A DNA stretch of 42,782 bases from an uncultured Alteromonadaceae bacterium. Lineage in GTDB: Bacteria > Pseudomonadota > Gammaproteobacteria > Enterobacterales > Alteromonadaceae. Location of the stretch: assembly GCA_913056495.1 (NCBI GenBank), contig CAJXMO010000028.1, forward strand, positions 1-42,782. The letters are read 5' to 3'. Each line of letters opens with the position of its first letter. Position 1 is the first letter of the stretch. The notes below the pieces were generated by a model. It did no database searches. It saw only the letters and a program-made list of their open reading frames with translations, and was not told the DNA's origin. Made by a program: the position numbers and the translations under genes. This document shows positions 33,067-42,323 of the stretch, piece by piece.

Positions 33067-35250
33067 GTGGCAATCGCTCAAATTGCATTAGCAGTTCCAT
33101 TACGACGACTTTTTGATTATCGAATCCCCGAAGGTATGACTTGCCAAGTCGGGATGCGCGTGAGTGTACCTTTTGGTCGTCAAAAGCTGGTGGGCTTTAT
33201 TGTTAATATTGCCGAGCATAGCGAATACCCTGAAAATAAACTTAAGTCAGTACTTACTTGCTATGATCTGCAGCCTTTAATGAATTCGGCGCAGATGGCG
33301 ATGCTGAATTGGCTGTGCCAGTATTACTTGTGCCCGCCCGGTGAAGTTTTTATTAACTTATTACCCAAAAAGCTAAAACAGGGCGACCCGGCCCAATTGG
33401 TTGAAGAGCCGGTTTGGCAACTCAGCTTAAATGCTCAGGCTTCTGTTCCTAACCGGGCAAAACAACAGCTGGCTTTATTTGAATACCTAAAGCAGCAGGG
33501 ATGTCAGGCCGAAAGTTTATTGAAACAGGCTGGGTTCAGCAAACAAATCATCAATCAGCTAGAGAAAAAACAGCTGATTAAGCCGCTTGATATTTTGTCC
33601 CAGCCAGCTAAACCCTTAAATATTCATCCGTCTCCTTATCAGCTTCATCCGCAGCAACAGGATGCTATCAGTGCGGTAGAAAGCCATGTCGGATTTAAAG
33701 CCTTTTTATTGGAAGGTGTTACAGGAAGCGGTAAAACAGAAGTTTATATGCAATTAATGGCCAAAGTACTGGCTGAAGGTAAACAAGTACTGATTCTGGT
33801 GCCTGAAATCGGGTTAACGCCGCAAACGTTAAAACGCTTTCAACAAAGATTCGATTGCGGCATCGCCATTTTGCATTCGGAACTAAATGATAGTGAGCGT
33901 CATAATGCTTGGTTAAAAGCCAGCAAAGGACTTGCGCCCATTATTCTGGGGACACGTTCAGCCGTTTTAGTGCCAACGCCTAACCTGGGTATGATCATAC
34001 TGGATGAAGAACATGACGCCTCATATAAGCAGCAGGACGGTTTAAGATATAATGCAAGAGACGTTGCGATAAAGCGGGCTGCCAGCGAAAAATGCCCGAT
34101 CATTCTGGGCAGCGCAACACCGTCTCTGGAAACGTTAAATAATGCACAACAAGGGCGATTTGTGCATTTAAAAATGCTTGAACGAGCACAGAAAAATCCG
34201 CCGCCTAAACCACAAATTTTAGATATAAAACACCAACCTTTACAAGCCGGTTTGGCGTATGGCGTTATTGAGGCGATTGAACACCACATTAATCAGGGCA
34301 ATCAGGTATTAGTGTTTTTGAACCGGCGCGGATTTTCGCCCGCATTAATTTGCCATGAATGTGGATGGGTATGCCAGTGCAACCGCTGTGATCAGCACTT
34401 TACTTTTCATAAAGCGTTAAGTCAGGTTGTTTGCCATCATTGCGGTGATATCGCTAAACCCCCGATGCAGTGCGAAGAATGTGGTTCAACTCAGATTATT
34501 GACTGGGGAATAGGCACAGAGCAACTGGCTGATTGGTTTAGTGAAAAATATCCGCAGGCCAAACCCATCCGTATTGACAGGGACAGTGTGCGCCGAAAAG
34601 GTGAACTGGAAAATAAACTAAAAGCGATAGAGCAGGGCGAACATCAAATCATGATAGGCACACAAATGCTGGCTAAAGGCCATCATTTTCCGAATTTAAC
34701 GCTAACGGTGGTTGTGAATATAGACAGTGCTTTATACAGTTCAGATTTCAGAGCCGTTGAAAAAATGGCTCAGCTTTTAGTTCAGGTATCAGGCAGGGCC
34801 GGTCGCGAAGAAAAGCCGGGGCAAGTCATTTTACAAAGCCATTTTCCAGAACATGAATATTTACAAACTTTGATTAATAGCGGTTACCCGGCATTGCAAC
34901 AACAGCTATTAACCGAGCGTGAAGCTATGCACTTGCCGCCTTTTTATTATTGGGCGATTTTACGTCTTGAAGCCGTTAAGCAAGAAAAGTTATTGAGTGT
35001 AATTGAGTTGACTGAACAACTTTTTAGTGAACATATTCAACCAAATTATCAAAATGTGGAATTGTTAACCAGTATGCCTGCACCACAAGAAAAGCGGGCA
35101 GGTAAATTCAGATATTTAATGGTGTTTCAAACGACTCAGCGTAGTATGTTAAATGCTGCAATGCGCCAGCTAATTTTAAGCCTGGAGCAAAATAGTTTCA
35201 GCCAGCAAGTTAGGTGGACACTGGATATTGATCCGCAAGAATTAAACTAA
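33067..35250 (+). CDS. priA: Primosomal protein N' (replication restart helicase)
   Basis: 727-residue 3'-5' helicase that reloads the replisome at stalled forks. It has the N-terminal DNA-binding 3'BD (VPLRRLFDYRIPEGMTCQVG), Walker A EGVTGSGKTEVYM at about residue 217, the Walker B LDEEHDASYKQQDGLRY, and a zinc region of eight cysteines (CHECGWVCQCNRCDQHF to CEECGS, about 429-473). Helicase motif VSGRAGREEKPG follows. Length is normal (E. coli 732). Start is GTG at 33067 behind AAAGG. The leader contains a cloverleaf palindrome. Local order rpmE-priA-ftsN-hslVU is conserved, without the cytR gene found in enterics. Confidence 0.97.
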   Translation: MAIAQIALAVPLRRLFDYRIPEGMTCQVGMRVSVPFGRQKLVGFIVNIAEHSEYPENKLKSVLTCYDLQPLMNSAQMAMLNWLCQYYLCPPGEVFINLLPKKLKQGDPAQLVEEPVWQLSLNAQASVPNRAKQQLALFEYLKQQGCQAESLLKQAGFSKQIINQLEKKQLIKPLDILSQPAKPLNIHPSPYQLHPQQQDAISAVESHVGFKAFLLEGVTGSGKTEVYMQLMAKVLAEGKQVLILVPEIGLTPQTLKRFQQRFDCGIAILHSELNDSERHNAWLKASKGLAPIILGTRSAVLVPTPNLGMIILDEEHDASYKQQDGLRYNARDVAIKRAASEKCPIILGSATPSLETLNNAQQGRFVHLKMLERAQKNPPPKPQILDIKHQPLQAGLAYGVIEAIEHHINQGNQVLVFLNRRGFSPALICHECGWVCQCNRCDQHFTFHKALSQVVCHHCGDIAKPPMQCEECGSTQIIDWGIGTEQLADWFSEKYPQAKPIRIDRDSVRRKGELENKLKAIEQGEHQIMIGTQMLAKGHHFPNLTLTVVVNIDSALYSSDFRAVEKMAQLLVQVSGRAGREEKPGQVILQSHFPEHEYLQTLINSGYPALQQQLLTEREAMHLPPFYYWAILRLEAVKQEKLLSVIELTEQLFSEHIQPNYQNVELLTSMPAPQEKRAGKFRYLMVFQTTQRSMLNAAMRQLILSLEQNSFSQQVRWTLDIDPQELN

Positions 35251-35317
35251 TTTTTTTAGATTTCAGGTTTTCACAAACATCAATGCGTTTTAAACTAAGC
35301 GCCGGAATTTAACAATG

Positions 35318-35987
35318 GGTTACCACGCAGAGCATGGGAACCAGAAAATGTAGGTTGCCATTTATGGTGAGAGCGATCGTTACCTGCGCGGGCAATTTGT
35401 ACGCCTAGGGTGTAGGTCGCCATTTATGGCGAAAGTGAGAGCGATAACCGGGGTTTTTATTCGTCATCCCCGTGAGGGCTGGGAACCAGAGGTTAATACC
35501 ATATTTGCAGGTGGATATGGATATCCGTTTGGAATAATGAATAACCGGCGGCTTACGCTTATGCTTCGCTAAACCGCCCTACAGATATGACGGGGTGGCG
35601 ACGAAAATGAGTGAAGGTGTAAACCATTAACACTGGTTACCACGCAGAGCGTGGGAACCTGAAAGGAACTTACGATTACGCGCTCACGCGGCTAATCGTA
35701 CCTATGTGTGACCTGCGCGGGCAAGCGCCGCGCCTACGGTGTAGGTCGACATTTATGTCGAAAACGTTAGCGTTATTCCCGCAAATGTGCGGGAACCAGA
35801 AATTGTAGGTCGCCATTTATGGCGAAAAAATACCAAGGCATCACAGCAGGTTTTGCGAACATATTTGCATACCCGCTTTCGCGGGAATAACGTAAAATAT
35901 TTGATACAGGTTACCCCGCAGAGCGTGGGAACTCGAAATGAATGTAGAGTTGTAGCCTTGATTAGCGAAGCATGAGCGTAATCGAGG
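35318..35987. repeat. Intergenic block 2 of hairpin-forming repeats
   Basis: Between priA and ftsN. Family C: 35318-35342, 35635-35659, 35909-35932. Family B: TTGCCATTTATGGTGA at 35355-35370, TCGCCATTTATGGCGA at 35417-35432 and 35810-35825, TCGACATTTATGTCGA at 35746-35761. Family A: 35547-35578 (inverted, GGCGG/CCGCC arms) and a variant at 35956-35987 whose arms are CCTTGATTA/TAATCGAGG around the same loop core. Family D begins near 35668. A TTCCCGCA-AATG-TGCGGGAA hairpin is at 35776-35795. Apart from the ftsN promoter, nothing else was recognised in the gap. Confidence 0.9.
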
Positions 35988-36071
35988 TTCCATCAATGAA
36001 ACGGCGTAAGCCACCATAGAGTTAGCATAAAATTAAAACTTATAAATTGTAAAGGCAGTAATAAATTAACT

Positions 36072-36617
36072 ATGGCAAAAGACTATGCACGTAAAGGCAA
36101 GCCAGCCGCAAGAAAAGCTCAGGCTCCGCAACCAGCGCCTAAAAAGAATAAAACTCTGGTCTTGTTAACTATCGTAATTGCGTTAATTGGCGGCTTCGTC
36201 TGGTTTTTAATTTCCATCAATGGCAAAGCGCCCGAGCCGGAAACGAAAACACCGGCTCAATCAGAGCAGAAAAAAACCGTTAAACCCTTGCCTGATCTGC
36301 CTAAAGAAAAATGGGAATATGTAAAAGAGTTGGAAAATAAAACCATCGAAGTGGATGTTCCTGAGCGAGAAGACAAACCAAGTCGTCCTTACCAAATGCA
36401 GTGTGGATCGTTTAGAACCATGAGCCAGGCTGAAACCTTAAAAGCGCGCATCGCATTCAGTGGTTTTGAATCTATTGTTAAACGCACTGAAGGCTCAAAT
36501 GGGGTTTGGTTCCGGGTTGTATTAGGTCCTTATGACAGCAAACGTCAGGCAGAAGCCGATCGCCACAAACTACAGCGCAATAAAATCAATGGTTGCCAAA
36601 TCTGGTTTTGGACTTGA
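36072..36617 (+). CDS. ftsN: Cell division protein FtsN
   Basis: 181-residue bitopic inner-membrane protein that triggers septal peptidoglycan synthesis. The cytoplasmic tail starts MAKDYARKGKP, comparable to the RDYVRR motif with which E. coli FtsN binds FtsA. One transmembrane helix spans about 28-49. A Pro/Lys-rich periplasmic linker contains the likely essential E-like segment (LPKEKWEYVKELENKTIEV). The SPOR domain covers about 104-181 (YQMQCGSFRTMSQAETLKAR to WFRVVLGPYDSKRQAE), with its typical cysteine pair. It is much shorter than E. coli FtsN (319 residues), mostly in the linker. Position before hslVU is conserved. Confidence 0.92.
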   Translation: MAKDYARKGKPAARKAQAPQPAPKKNKTLVLLTIVIALIGGFVWFLISINGKAPEPETKTPAQSEQKKTVKPLPDLPKEKWEYVKELENKTIEVDVPEREDKPSRPYQMQCGSFRTMSQAETLKARIAFSGFESIVKRTEGSNGVWFRVVLGPYDSKRQAEADRHKLQRNKINGCQIWFWT

Positions 36618-36665
36618 TTTTTAATAAAGCATGCCCATTTATAAATTCATACCGAAAAAATAATT

Positions 36666-36691
36666 AATAACCCGCACTATTGCGGGTTATT
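36666..36691 (+). terminator. Hairpin terminator after ftsN
   Basis: AATAACCCGCA pairs perfectly with TGCGGGTTATT around CTAT, followed by TTTATG. It lies 48 bp after the ftsN stop and about 53 bp before hslV. No clear heat-shock promoter (CTTGAA and CCCCAT boxes) was found in the remaining space. Confidence 0.85.
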
Positions 36692-36744
36692 TTATGCTTG
36701 TTTATGTTTGTGATTGCAAGCAGCTAATCAAGAGGAATTCTTAA

Positions 36745-37293
36745 ATGACTACGATAGTTTCTGTGCGTCGTGGCGACAAAGTTGTCATTGGTGGCGATGG
36801 TCAGGTATCACTTGGCAACACTGTAATGAAAGGCAATGCCCGAAAAGTGCGCCGTTTATATCACAATAAAGTCATTGCCGGTTTTGCTGGTGGTACAGCC
36901 GATGCTTTTACTTTATTTGAGCGCTTTGAAAGTAAATTAGAGATGCATCAGGGCCATTTAACCAAAGCGGCCGTGGAGCTGGCAAAAGACTGGCGAACAG
37001 ACAGAGCCTTACGTCGATTAGAAGCCTTGTTGGCCGTTGCCGATGAAACCGCTTCATTAATTATTACCGGTAACGGTGATGTCATTCAGCCGGAACACGA
37101 CTTGATTGCGATTGGTTCAGGTGGCTCATTTGCACAAGCAGCCGCCACAGCCATGTTAGAAAATACAGAATTAGATGCACGCTCTATTGTTGAAAAGAGC
37201 TTGAAAATTGCCGGTGATATTTGTGTGTTTACCAATCAAAATCAAACGATTGAAGAACTGGATGCCAGTGAAACCAAAGAGTCTGCTAAGTAG
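36745..37293 (+). CDS. hslV: ATP-dependent protease peptidase subunit HslV (ClpQ)
   Basis: 182-residue proteasome-like threonine peptidase that forms the double hexamer of HslVU in the cytosol. The mature N-terminus is TTIVSVRRGDKVVIGGDGQV, with Thr2 as nucleophile once Met is removed. NTVMKGNARKVRRLY, FAGGTADAFTLFERFE and LIAIGSGGSFAQAAA are nearly as in E. coli. The ATG follows AGAGGAAT. The hslU start lies 9 bp behind its stop, so the two are one operon. Confidence 0.98.
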   Translation: MTTIVSVRRGDKVVIGGDGQVSLGNTVMKGNARKVRRLYHNKVIAGFAGGTADAFTLFERFESKLEMHQGHLTKAAVELAKDWRTDRALRRLEALLAVADETASLIITGNGDVIQPEHDLIAIGSGGSFAQAAATAMLENTELDARSIVEKSLKIAGDICVFTNQNQTIEELDASETKESAK

Positions 37294-37302
37294 GAGCCTG
37301 TT

Positions 37303-38637
37303 ATGTCGGAAATGACCCCAAAAGAAATTGTTCATGAACTTAACCGCCATATCATTGGGCAGGATAAAGCAAAAAAAGCGGTTGCGATCGCGCTTAGAAA
37401 TCGCTGGCGCAGAATGCAGTTGGATGATGAACTTCGTCCGGAAGTCACACCTAAAAATATCTTAATGATAGGTCCGACCGGTGTGGGTAAAACAGAAATT
37501 GCCCGTCGTCTGTCAAAACTCGCTAACGCCCCTTTTATCAAGGTTGAAGCAACTAAATTTACCGAAGTTGGTTATGTAGGTAAAGAAGTTGAAACCATCA
37601 TCCGGGATTTAGCCGATATTGCGGTTAAAATGACGCGCGAGCAAGCTACGCAAAAAGTTAAATATCGCGCCGAAGAAGCCGCAGAAGAGCGAATCTTAGA
37701 TGCATTATTGCCTAAACCTAAGCCTATGTATGGTGAAGAAGATAAACCACAGGAAAGCTCATCGGCCACCCGTCAGATTTTCCGCAAAAAATTACGTCAG
37801 GGTGAATTAGACGATAAAGAAATAGAAATCGATGTTGCTGCGCCTCAGGTGGGTGTTGAAATTATGGCGCCTCCCGGAATGGAAGAAATGACTAACCAAC
37901 TGCAGGGCATGTTCCAGAACTTATCGGGTGATACCAAAAAAACACGTAAACTCAAAGTAAAAGAAGCCTTTAAACTGCTGGTTGAAGAAGAAGCCGGTCG
38001 GTTAGTAAATCAGGAAGAGCTGAAAGAAAATGCGATAGAAAATCTTGAGCAAAACGGCATTGTATTTGTTGATGAGATAGACAAAATTTGTAAGCGCGGT
38101 GAAAGCGGTGGTCCGGATGTTTCACGAGAAGGTGTTCAGCGTGATTTATTACCGTTAGTGGAAGGCTCAACCGTTTCAACCAAACATGGTATGGTAAAAA
38201 CCGATCATATTTTATTTATTGCATCGGGCGCATTCCAGATGGCAAAACCCTCTGATCTTATTCCTGAATTACAGGGCCGTTTACCGATTCGAGTTGAATT
38301 GGGTGCATTAACTTCATCGGATTTTGTGCGCATATTAACCGAGCCGAAAGCCTCATTAACCGAACAGTATATTGCGTTAATGGCAACAGAAGGCGTTAAA
38401 ATTGAATTTACCGAAGACGGCATTCAAAAAATTGCAGATGCCGCCTGGAAAGTAAATGAAAAAACCGAAAACATTGGTGCCCGTCGATTGCATACCGTGA
38501 TGGAAAAACTGATGGAAGAGATTTCGTTTGAAGCTTCGGATAAAAGTGGTGAGCTTTACACCATAGACTCTGCTTTTGTGACCAAATACCTGGACGAAGC
38601 GGTAGATGATGAAGACCTTTCAAGGTTTATTTTGTAA
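37303..38637 (+). CDS. hslU: HslU unfoldase (ClpY) ATPase subunit
   Basis: 444-residue AAA+ ATPase (E. coli 443) that unfolds substrates and feeds them to HslV. Walker A is GPTGVGKTEIARRL at about 58, the I-domain spans about 110-240, Walker B is IVFVDEIDKI at about 252, and sensor motifs follow (SDLIPELQGRLPIRVEL, ENIGARRLHTVMEKL). The C-terminal SRFIL tail that docks into HslV is intact. A GGAGC ribosome site precedes it. It ends the operon; repeat block 3 begins 20 bp after. Confidence 0.98.
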   Translation: MSEMTPKEIVHELNRHIIGQDKAKKAVAIALRNRWRRMQLDDELRPEVTPKNILMIGPTGVGKTEIARRLSKLANAPFIKVEATKFTEVGYVGKEVETIIRDLADIAVKMTREQATQKVKYRAEEAAEERILDALLPKPKPMYGEEDKPQESSSATRQIFRKKLRQGELDDKEIEIDVAAPQVGVEIMAPPGMEEMTNQLQGMFQNLSGDTKKTRKLKVKEAFKLLVEEEAGRLVNQEELKENAIENLEQNGIVFVDEIDKICKRGESGGPDVSREGVQRDLLPLVEGSTVSTKHGMVKTDHILFIASGAFQMAKPSDLIPELQGRLPIRVELGALTSSDFVRILTEPKASLTEQYIALMATEGVKIEFTEDGIQKIADAAWKVNEKTENIGARRLHTVMEKLMEEISFEASDKSGELYTIDSAFVTKYLDEAVDDEDLSRFIL

Positions 38638-38657
38638 CCTGCCTTTTTACCCGCAAA

Positions 38658-39244
38658 GGTTACCACGCAGAGCGTGGGAACCAGCAATATTTGAGATAAG
38701 AGGTTATAGAAAAAGTAGGGTGGTTTAGCGAAGCATGAGCGTAAGCCACCATGAAGGCAACAGGTTGAAGGTGGTCGCCTTGTGATTCCATCGGGGCGTA
38801 ATTTGCGCGGGCAAGCACCGCGCCTACGGTGTAGGTCGACATTTATGTCGAAAAGCGAAGCCAAAAACCAATACCTGTGAGCACCTCTTGTTTAACCTAA
38901 AATCCGGGTTACCACGCAGAACATGGGAACCAGCAAGATTTGAGGTGAGAGGTAATAGAAAAAGTAGGGTGGGTTAGCGAAGTATGAGCGTAAGCCACCA
39001 TGAAGGGAGCAGGTTGAAAGTTGTCGCCTTGGTTCCATAGGAACATCATCTGTGCGGGTAATCTGCGTGCCTAAGGTGCAGGTCGACATTTATGTCGAAA
39101 GCAATTCTGTCGTTCCCAAAACATCGGGCAGAAATACCCGGCACACACAGCCGCCAGCAAGCTTGACGCCTACGGAGTGTTTTACTCGCGAAGTATTCCG
39201 GCGGGGGGCCGATAATACCGTAGACGCGAAGCTTGCTCGCGTTT
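38658..39244. repeat. Intergenic block 3 of hairpin-forming repeats
   Basis: Between hslU and the SLBB gene. Family C: 38658-38682 and 38907-38931. Family A: 38719-38750 and 38968-38999 (loop with one change, GTATGAG). Family B: 38836-38851 and 39083-39098. Family E (ACGCGAAGCTTGCTCGCGT) near 39223. Between 38710 and 38931 lies the second copy of the composite repeat, and 38960-39098 is a third, more diverged partial copy. Beyond 39244 an AT-rich stretch of about 240 bp should hold the promoter of the SLBB gene. Confidence 0.9.
38710..38931 (+). repeat. Composite repeat, copy 2 (about 220 bp)
   Basis: Same order of parts as 32631-32849 with about 90% identity by eye. Differences include substitutions and short indels in the spacer after family A, and family C reads ACCACGCAGAACATGGG here, losing some pairing. 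Conserved non-palindromic spacers show that the whole unit, not just the hairpins, was copied. Confidence 0.88.
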
Positions 39245-39483
39245 TATTTGATATCCGGCGTTTGGTTCAAAATAGTTTAATAATTTATTCACAAGTGGTT
39301 AATCCAATTACCATACAAAGCCTTCCATGTATAAGGCCAGAGTGTTACGAGTTCCACAAAATTATACTCGCAATCTTTCATAAATTTGATATATTAACGC
39401 GCTATTATTAGCCGAATAATTAAAACCGCAGATTATAAGCGCAGTATGCACCAGCGCTGTATTTGAAAGGGAAAAAATCACAC

Positions 39484-42240
39484 ATGAAGCGAGTCCTGCT
39501 TACCCTCCTGACTGGAGTTCTTTTTTGTCAACAATCACTTGCAGTTGTGCCATCACAAGAACAAATGGCCCAGTTTAAGCAACTGCCTAAAGCGCAACAA
39601 GAAGCATTAGCTAAACAATATGGCGTTGATTTATCTGATTTAAATCAGGCTTCTACCAGCAAAAAAATTGATAACCCGCAAGTGGTCACTAAACGTGATG
39701 TAGATGACGCGGTCGTTACCGAAGTTGACAAAGGCGTAAGCAGCGGCAGCGGATTAAAATCAGATGGTGATGCAAAACAGCAAGGTAAAAAAGCACGCGT
39801 TTTAAAACCCTTTGGTTATCAGCTATTTGCAGGCGCGCCTTCAACTTTTGCTCCGGCAACCGATGTACCTGTCCCGTCTGAATATATTTTAGGCCCGGGT
39901 GACACGGTAAAAATCCAGCTCTTTGGTAAAGAATACAAAAATTACAATGTAACCATAGATCGCAACGGCACTTTTATGATGCCAGAGACAGGCCCGCTGC
40001 AAGTCGTAGGCATGTCATTTAATGAATTCAAAACCTACCTGAACGATCAAATTGAACAAAAAGTAATAGGGGCAAAAGCCAATATCACAATGGGCGAATT
40101 GCGCTCAATTAGAATTTTTGTATTAGGTGAAGCATTTAAACCGGGCGCATATACCGTCAGCTCGCTTTCAACCATTACTCATGCTTTATTTGTATCTGGT
40201 GGTATTACCGAAGTAGGCTCGCTGCGTAATATTCAATTAAAACGCAAAGGCAAGGTAGTCACCACATTTGATCTGTACGACTTGCTATTAAAAGGCGATA
40301 CCGCAAACGACTTTAATTTATTACCCGGCGATGTGGTATTTATTCCGCCGGTAGGTACAACAGTTGGTATTGACGGTGAAGTAAAACGCCCGGCAATTTA
40401 TGAATTAAAAGACTCAACCAGTGCGCAGCAATTAATCAACCTAGCAGGTGGCCTGTTAACAACTGCGTACCCAAATGCATCTAAATTAGAAAGATTACGT
40501 AAAGACGGCACCCGTACAGTCGTTGATTTAGACCTTTCTAAACAATCTAACAAAAAAGCTCAGCTTCAATCCGGTGATGTATTAAGAGTTTATTCAGTAC
40601 TGGATGAAATGGAAAATATTGTCCGTTTAAATGGCCATGTTCACCGCCCGGGAACCTTTGCATACAAGCCAAACATGAAATTGCTTGATATTGTGCCTTC
40701 AATCACTGAACTTAAAGCAAACCCGGACTTGGAATACGGCATTATCGTGCGTGAAGAACCCCATATTCGCACTTTATCGGCGATTCAATTTTCACTTAAA
40801 CAGGCATTTACAGCGCCAAAAAGTGCTGCAAATATTACACTTGAGCCCAGAGATCAGGTTTATGTTTTCTCTGGTGACTCAGATCGCCAAATTAATTCGC
40901 TGTTATCTCGTTTAAAAGCGCAAGCTCGTCTGGACGAACCGGCTAAAACAGTTAGCATTACCGGCAATGTGCGATACGATGGCGAGTATCCTTTAACTGA
41001 AAATATGCAAATTAAAGATTTGATTAAAGCCGCTTTTGATTTAAAGCTGGAAACCGATCTTGAATATGCACTGCTTAAACGAAAAGACTACGCCAACAAT
41101 GTAACTGATTTTAAAGTTATTAGCTTAAATCAAGCTGAAGACTTAAATGTCAATTTACAGCCTCAAGATAAACTCTATGTATTTTCAATTAATCAGGAAC
41201 GACAGGCTTTATTTGGTGATTTAATCAACGAAATCAAACAGCAAACCAACAAAGAAAATCAGCAAAAGTTAGTGACAATTAATGGTGAAGTGCGCTTTCC
41301 GGGCACATACCCATTATCCGAAAATATGACGATTGCTGAATTAGTTGATGCAGCAGGTGGATATACCGAGGCCAGTTATTTAAACGATATTAATATTAGT
41401 CGGTTTAACTCAAACTTAATTGATTCAACGGATTTTGTAATTGAAAATATTGATTTAAATAAAACCGATATTGCCCAGTTTGCGCTGCAACCAAGAGATT
41501 CTGTTCTGATTAAAAAGATTCCTGAGTGGCGAGAGCATGAGCAAGTGACCTTAATGGGGGAATTTAAATTCCCGGGTACCTATACCATTAATAAAGGTGA
41601 AACGCTGGCAAGCTTAATTGAGCGAGCGGGTGGTTTTACCGATAAAGCCTTTTTAGATGCAACTTTGTTTACCCGTAGCTATTTAAAAGCCAAAGAACAG
41701 AAACTGCTGGATGAAGCCGAGCGAAAACTCAGACGAGAACTGGTTTCAAACCAAATTAATGCAGGCCAGGCCGGGCAATCAGAAGCGATTCTTGGATTAT
41801 TAGATCAACTTGAAGCCGCGCAAGCAACCGGGCGCATGATTATCAGCCAGAATCAATTATTTAACCAAGATAAGTCTGTTAAATTAAGAAATGGTGATAC
41901 TTTGATTATTCCAGCCATTAACCAGGCGGTATCTATTATTGGTGAAGTATATTCACCAACCGCGCAAATTTATAACTCTCGCTGGAGCGTAGGCGACTAT
42001 ATTGAAGCGGCTGGCGGTTACAATCAGCTAGCGGAAGAAAGCGATGTTTATGTAATTAAAGCCAATGGCCGCGTCGTTTCTGGTAATAATTGGTTTAGCT
42101 TTAAATCCAATGTTGAGCCGGGCGATACGATAGTGGTGCCAACCAATGTTGACCCGATTCCAACATTAACCATATGGCGTGATGTGACCAGCATTATTTA
42201 TCAGTCTACCGTAGCGATAGCCGCAGTAGCAGCGCTATAG
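39484..42240 (+). CDS. Polysaccharide export protein with multiple SLBB domains (Wza-like)
   Basis: A 918-residue periplasmic/outer-membrane protein for capsule or exopolysaccharide export. A signal peptide (MKRVLLTLLTGVLFCQQSLA) has no lipobox Cys at its end. The poly-export domain begins near SEYILGPGDTVKIQLFGKEY. Then come about six SLBB-type modules marked by G-x-V-x-x-P-G-x-Y repeats (LGEAFKPGAYTV, IDGEVKRPAIYEL, LNGHVHRPGTFAY, ITGNVRYDGEYPL, INGEVRFPGTYPL, LMGEFKFPGTYTI, IIGEVYSPTAQIY). The C-terminus ends in a hydrophobic helix (SIIYQSTVAIAAVAAL). Wza has about 380 residues, so this is a long variant. I start at ATG 39484 behind AAAGGGA. Export-locus partners should follow outside the window. 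Confidence 0.9.
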   Translation: MKRVLLTLLTGVLFCQQSLAVVPSQEQMAQFKQLPKAQQEALAKQYGVDLSDLNQASTSKKIDNPQVVTKRDVDDAVVTEVDKGVSSGSGLKSDGDAKQQGKKARVLKPFGYQLFAGAPSTFAPATDVPVPSEYILGPGDTVKIQLFGKEYKNYNVTIDRNGTFMMPETGPLQVVGMSFNEFKTYLNDQIEQKVIGAKANITMGELRSIRIFVLGEAFKPGAYTVSSLSTITHALFVSGGITEVGSLRNIQLKRKGKVVTTFDLYDLLLKGDTANDFNLLPGDVVFIPPVGTTVGIDGEVKRPAIYELKDSTSAQQLINLAGGLLTTAYPNASKLERLRKDGTRTVVDLDLSKQSNKKAQLQSGDVLRVYSVLDEMENIVRLNGHVHRPGTFAYKPNMKLLDIVPSITELKANPDLEYGIIVREEPHIRTLSAIQFSLKQAFTAPKSAANITLEPRDQVYVFSGDSDRQINSLLSRLKAQARLDEPAKTVSITGNVRYDGEYPLTENMQIKDLIKAAFDLKLETDLEYALLKRKDYANNVTDFKVISLNQAEDLNVNLQPQDKLYVFSINQERQALFGDLINEIKQQTNKENQQKLVTINGEVRFPGTYPLSENMTIAELVDAAGGYTEASYLNDINISRFNSNLIDSTDFVIENIDLNKTDIAQFALQPRDSVLIKKIPEWREHEQVTLMGEFKFPGTYTINKGETLASLIERAGGFTDKAFLDATLFTRSYLKAKEQKLLDEAERKLRRELVSNQINAGQAGQSEAILGLLDQLEAAQATGRMIISQNQLFNQDKSVKLRNGDTLIIPAINQAVSIIGEVYSPTAQIYNSRWSVGDYIEAAGGYNQLAEESDVYVIKANGRVVSGNNWFSFKSNVEPGDTIVVPTNVDPIPTLTIWRDVTSIIYQSTVAIAAVAAL

Positions 42241-42260
42241 TTTAAGAGGATTTAGGCTCT

Positions 42261-42310
42261 AGGAGGCTAGGACGCTACGCTTCTAGACTAGCACTTAGAA
42301 CCTACGAACT
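42261..42310. repeat. Degenerate CTA-phased repeats before the S23-type gene
   Basis: The 80-bp gap after the SLBB gene shows CTAGGAGG, CTAGGACG, CTACGCTT and TAGAACC-TACGAAC units with CTA recurring about every 7-8 bases. It resembles a decayed relative of the TAGAACC array on the other side of the next gene. Confidence 0.5.
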
Positions 42311-42323
42311 TAAAAGGACTTTA

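Noticed and set aside
36692..36744. Heat-shock promoter of hslVU
   Set aside because: Expected from E. coli, but no convincing sigma-32 -35/-10 pair fits in the 53 bp after the ftsN terminator.
32094..39244. CRISPR array
   Set aside because: The repeats are unequal in spacing, occur in both orientations, belong to several families and are not separated by uniform spacers. No cas genes are present.
39052..39411. 119-residue plus-strand frame after hslU
   Set aside because: It starts in the repeat block and runs through non-coding AT-rich DNA, with no recognisable domain or ribosome site.
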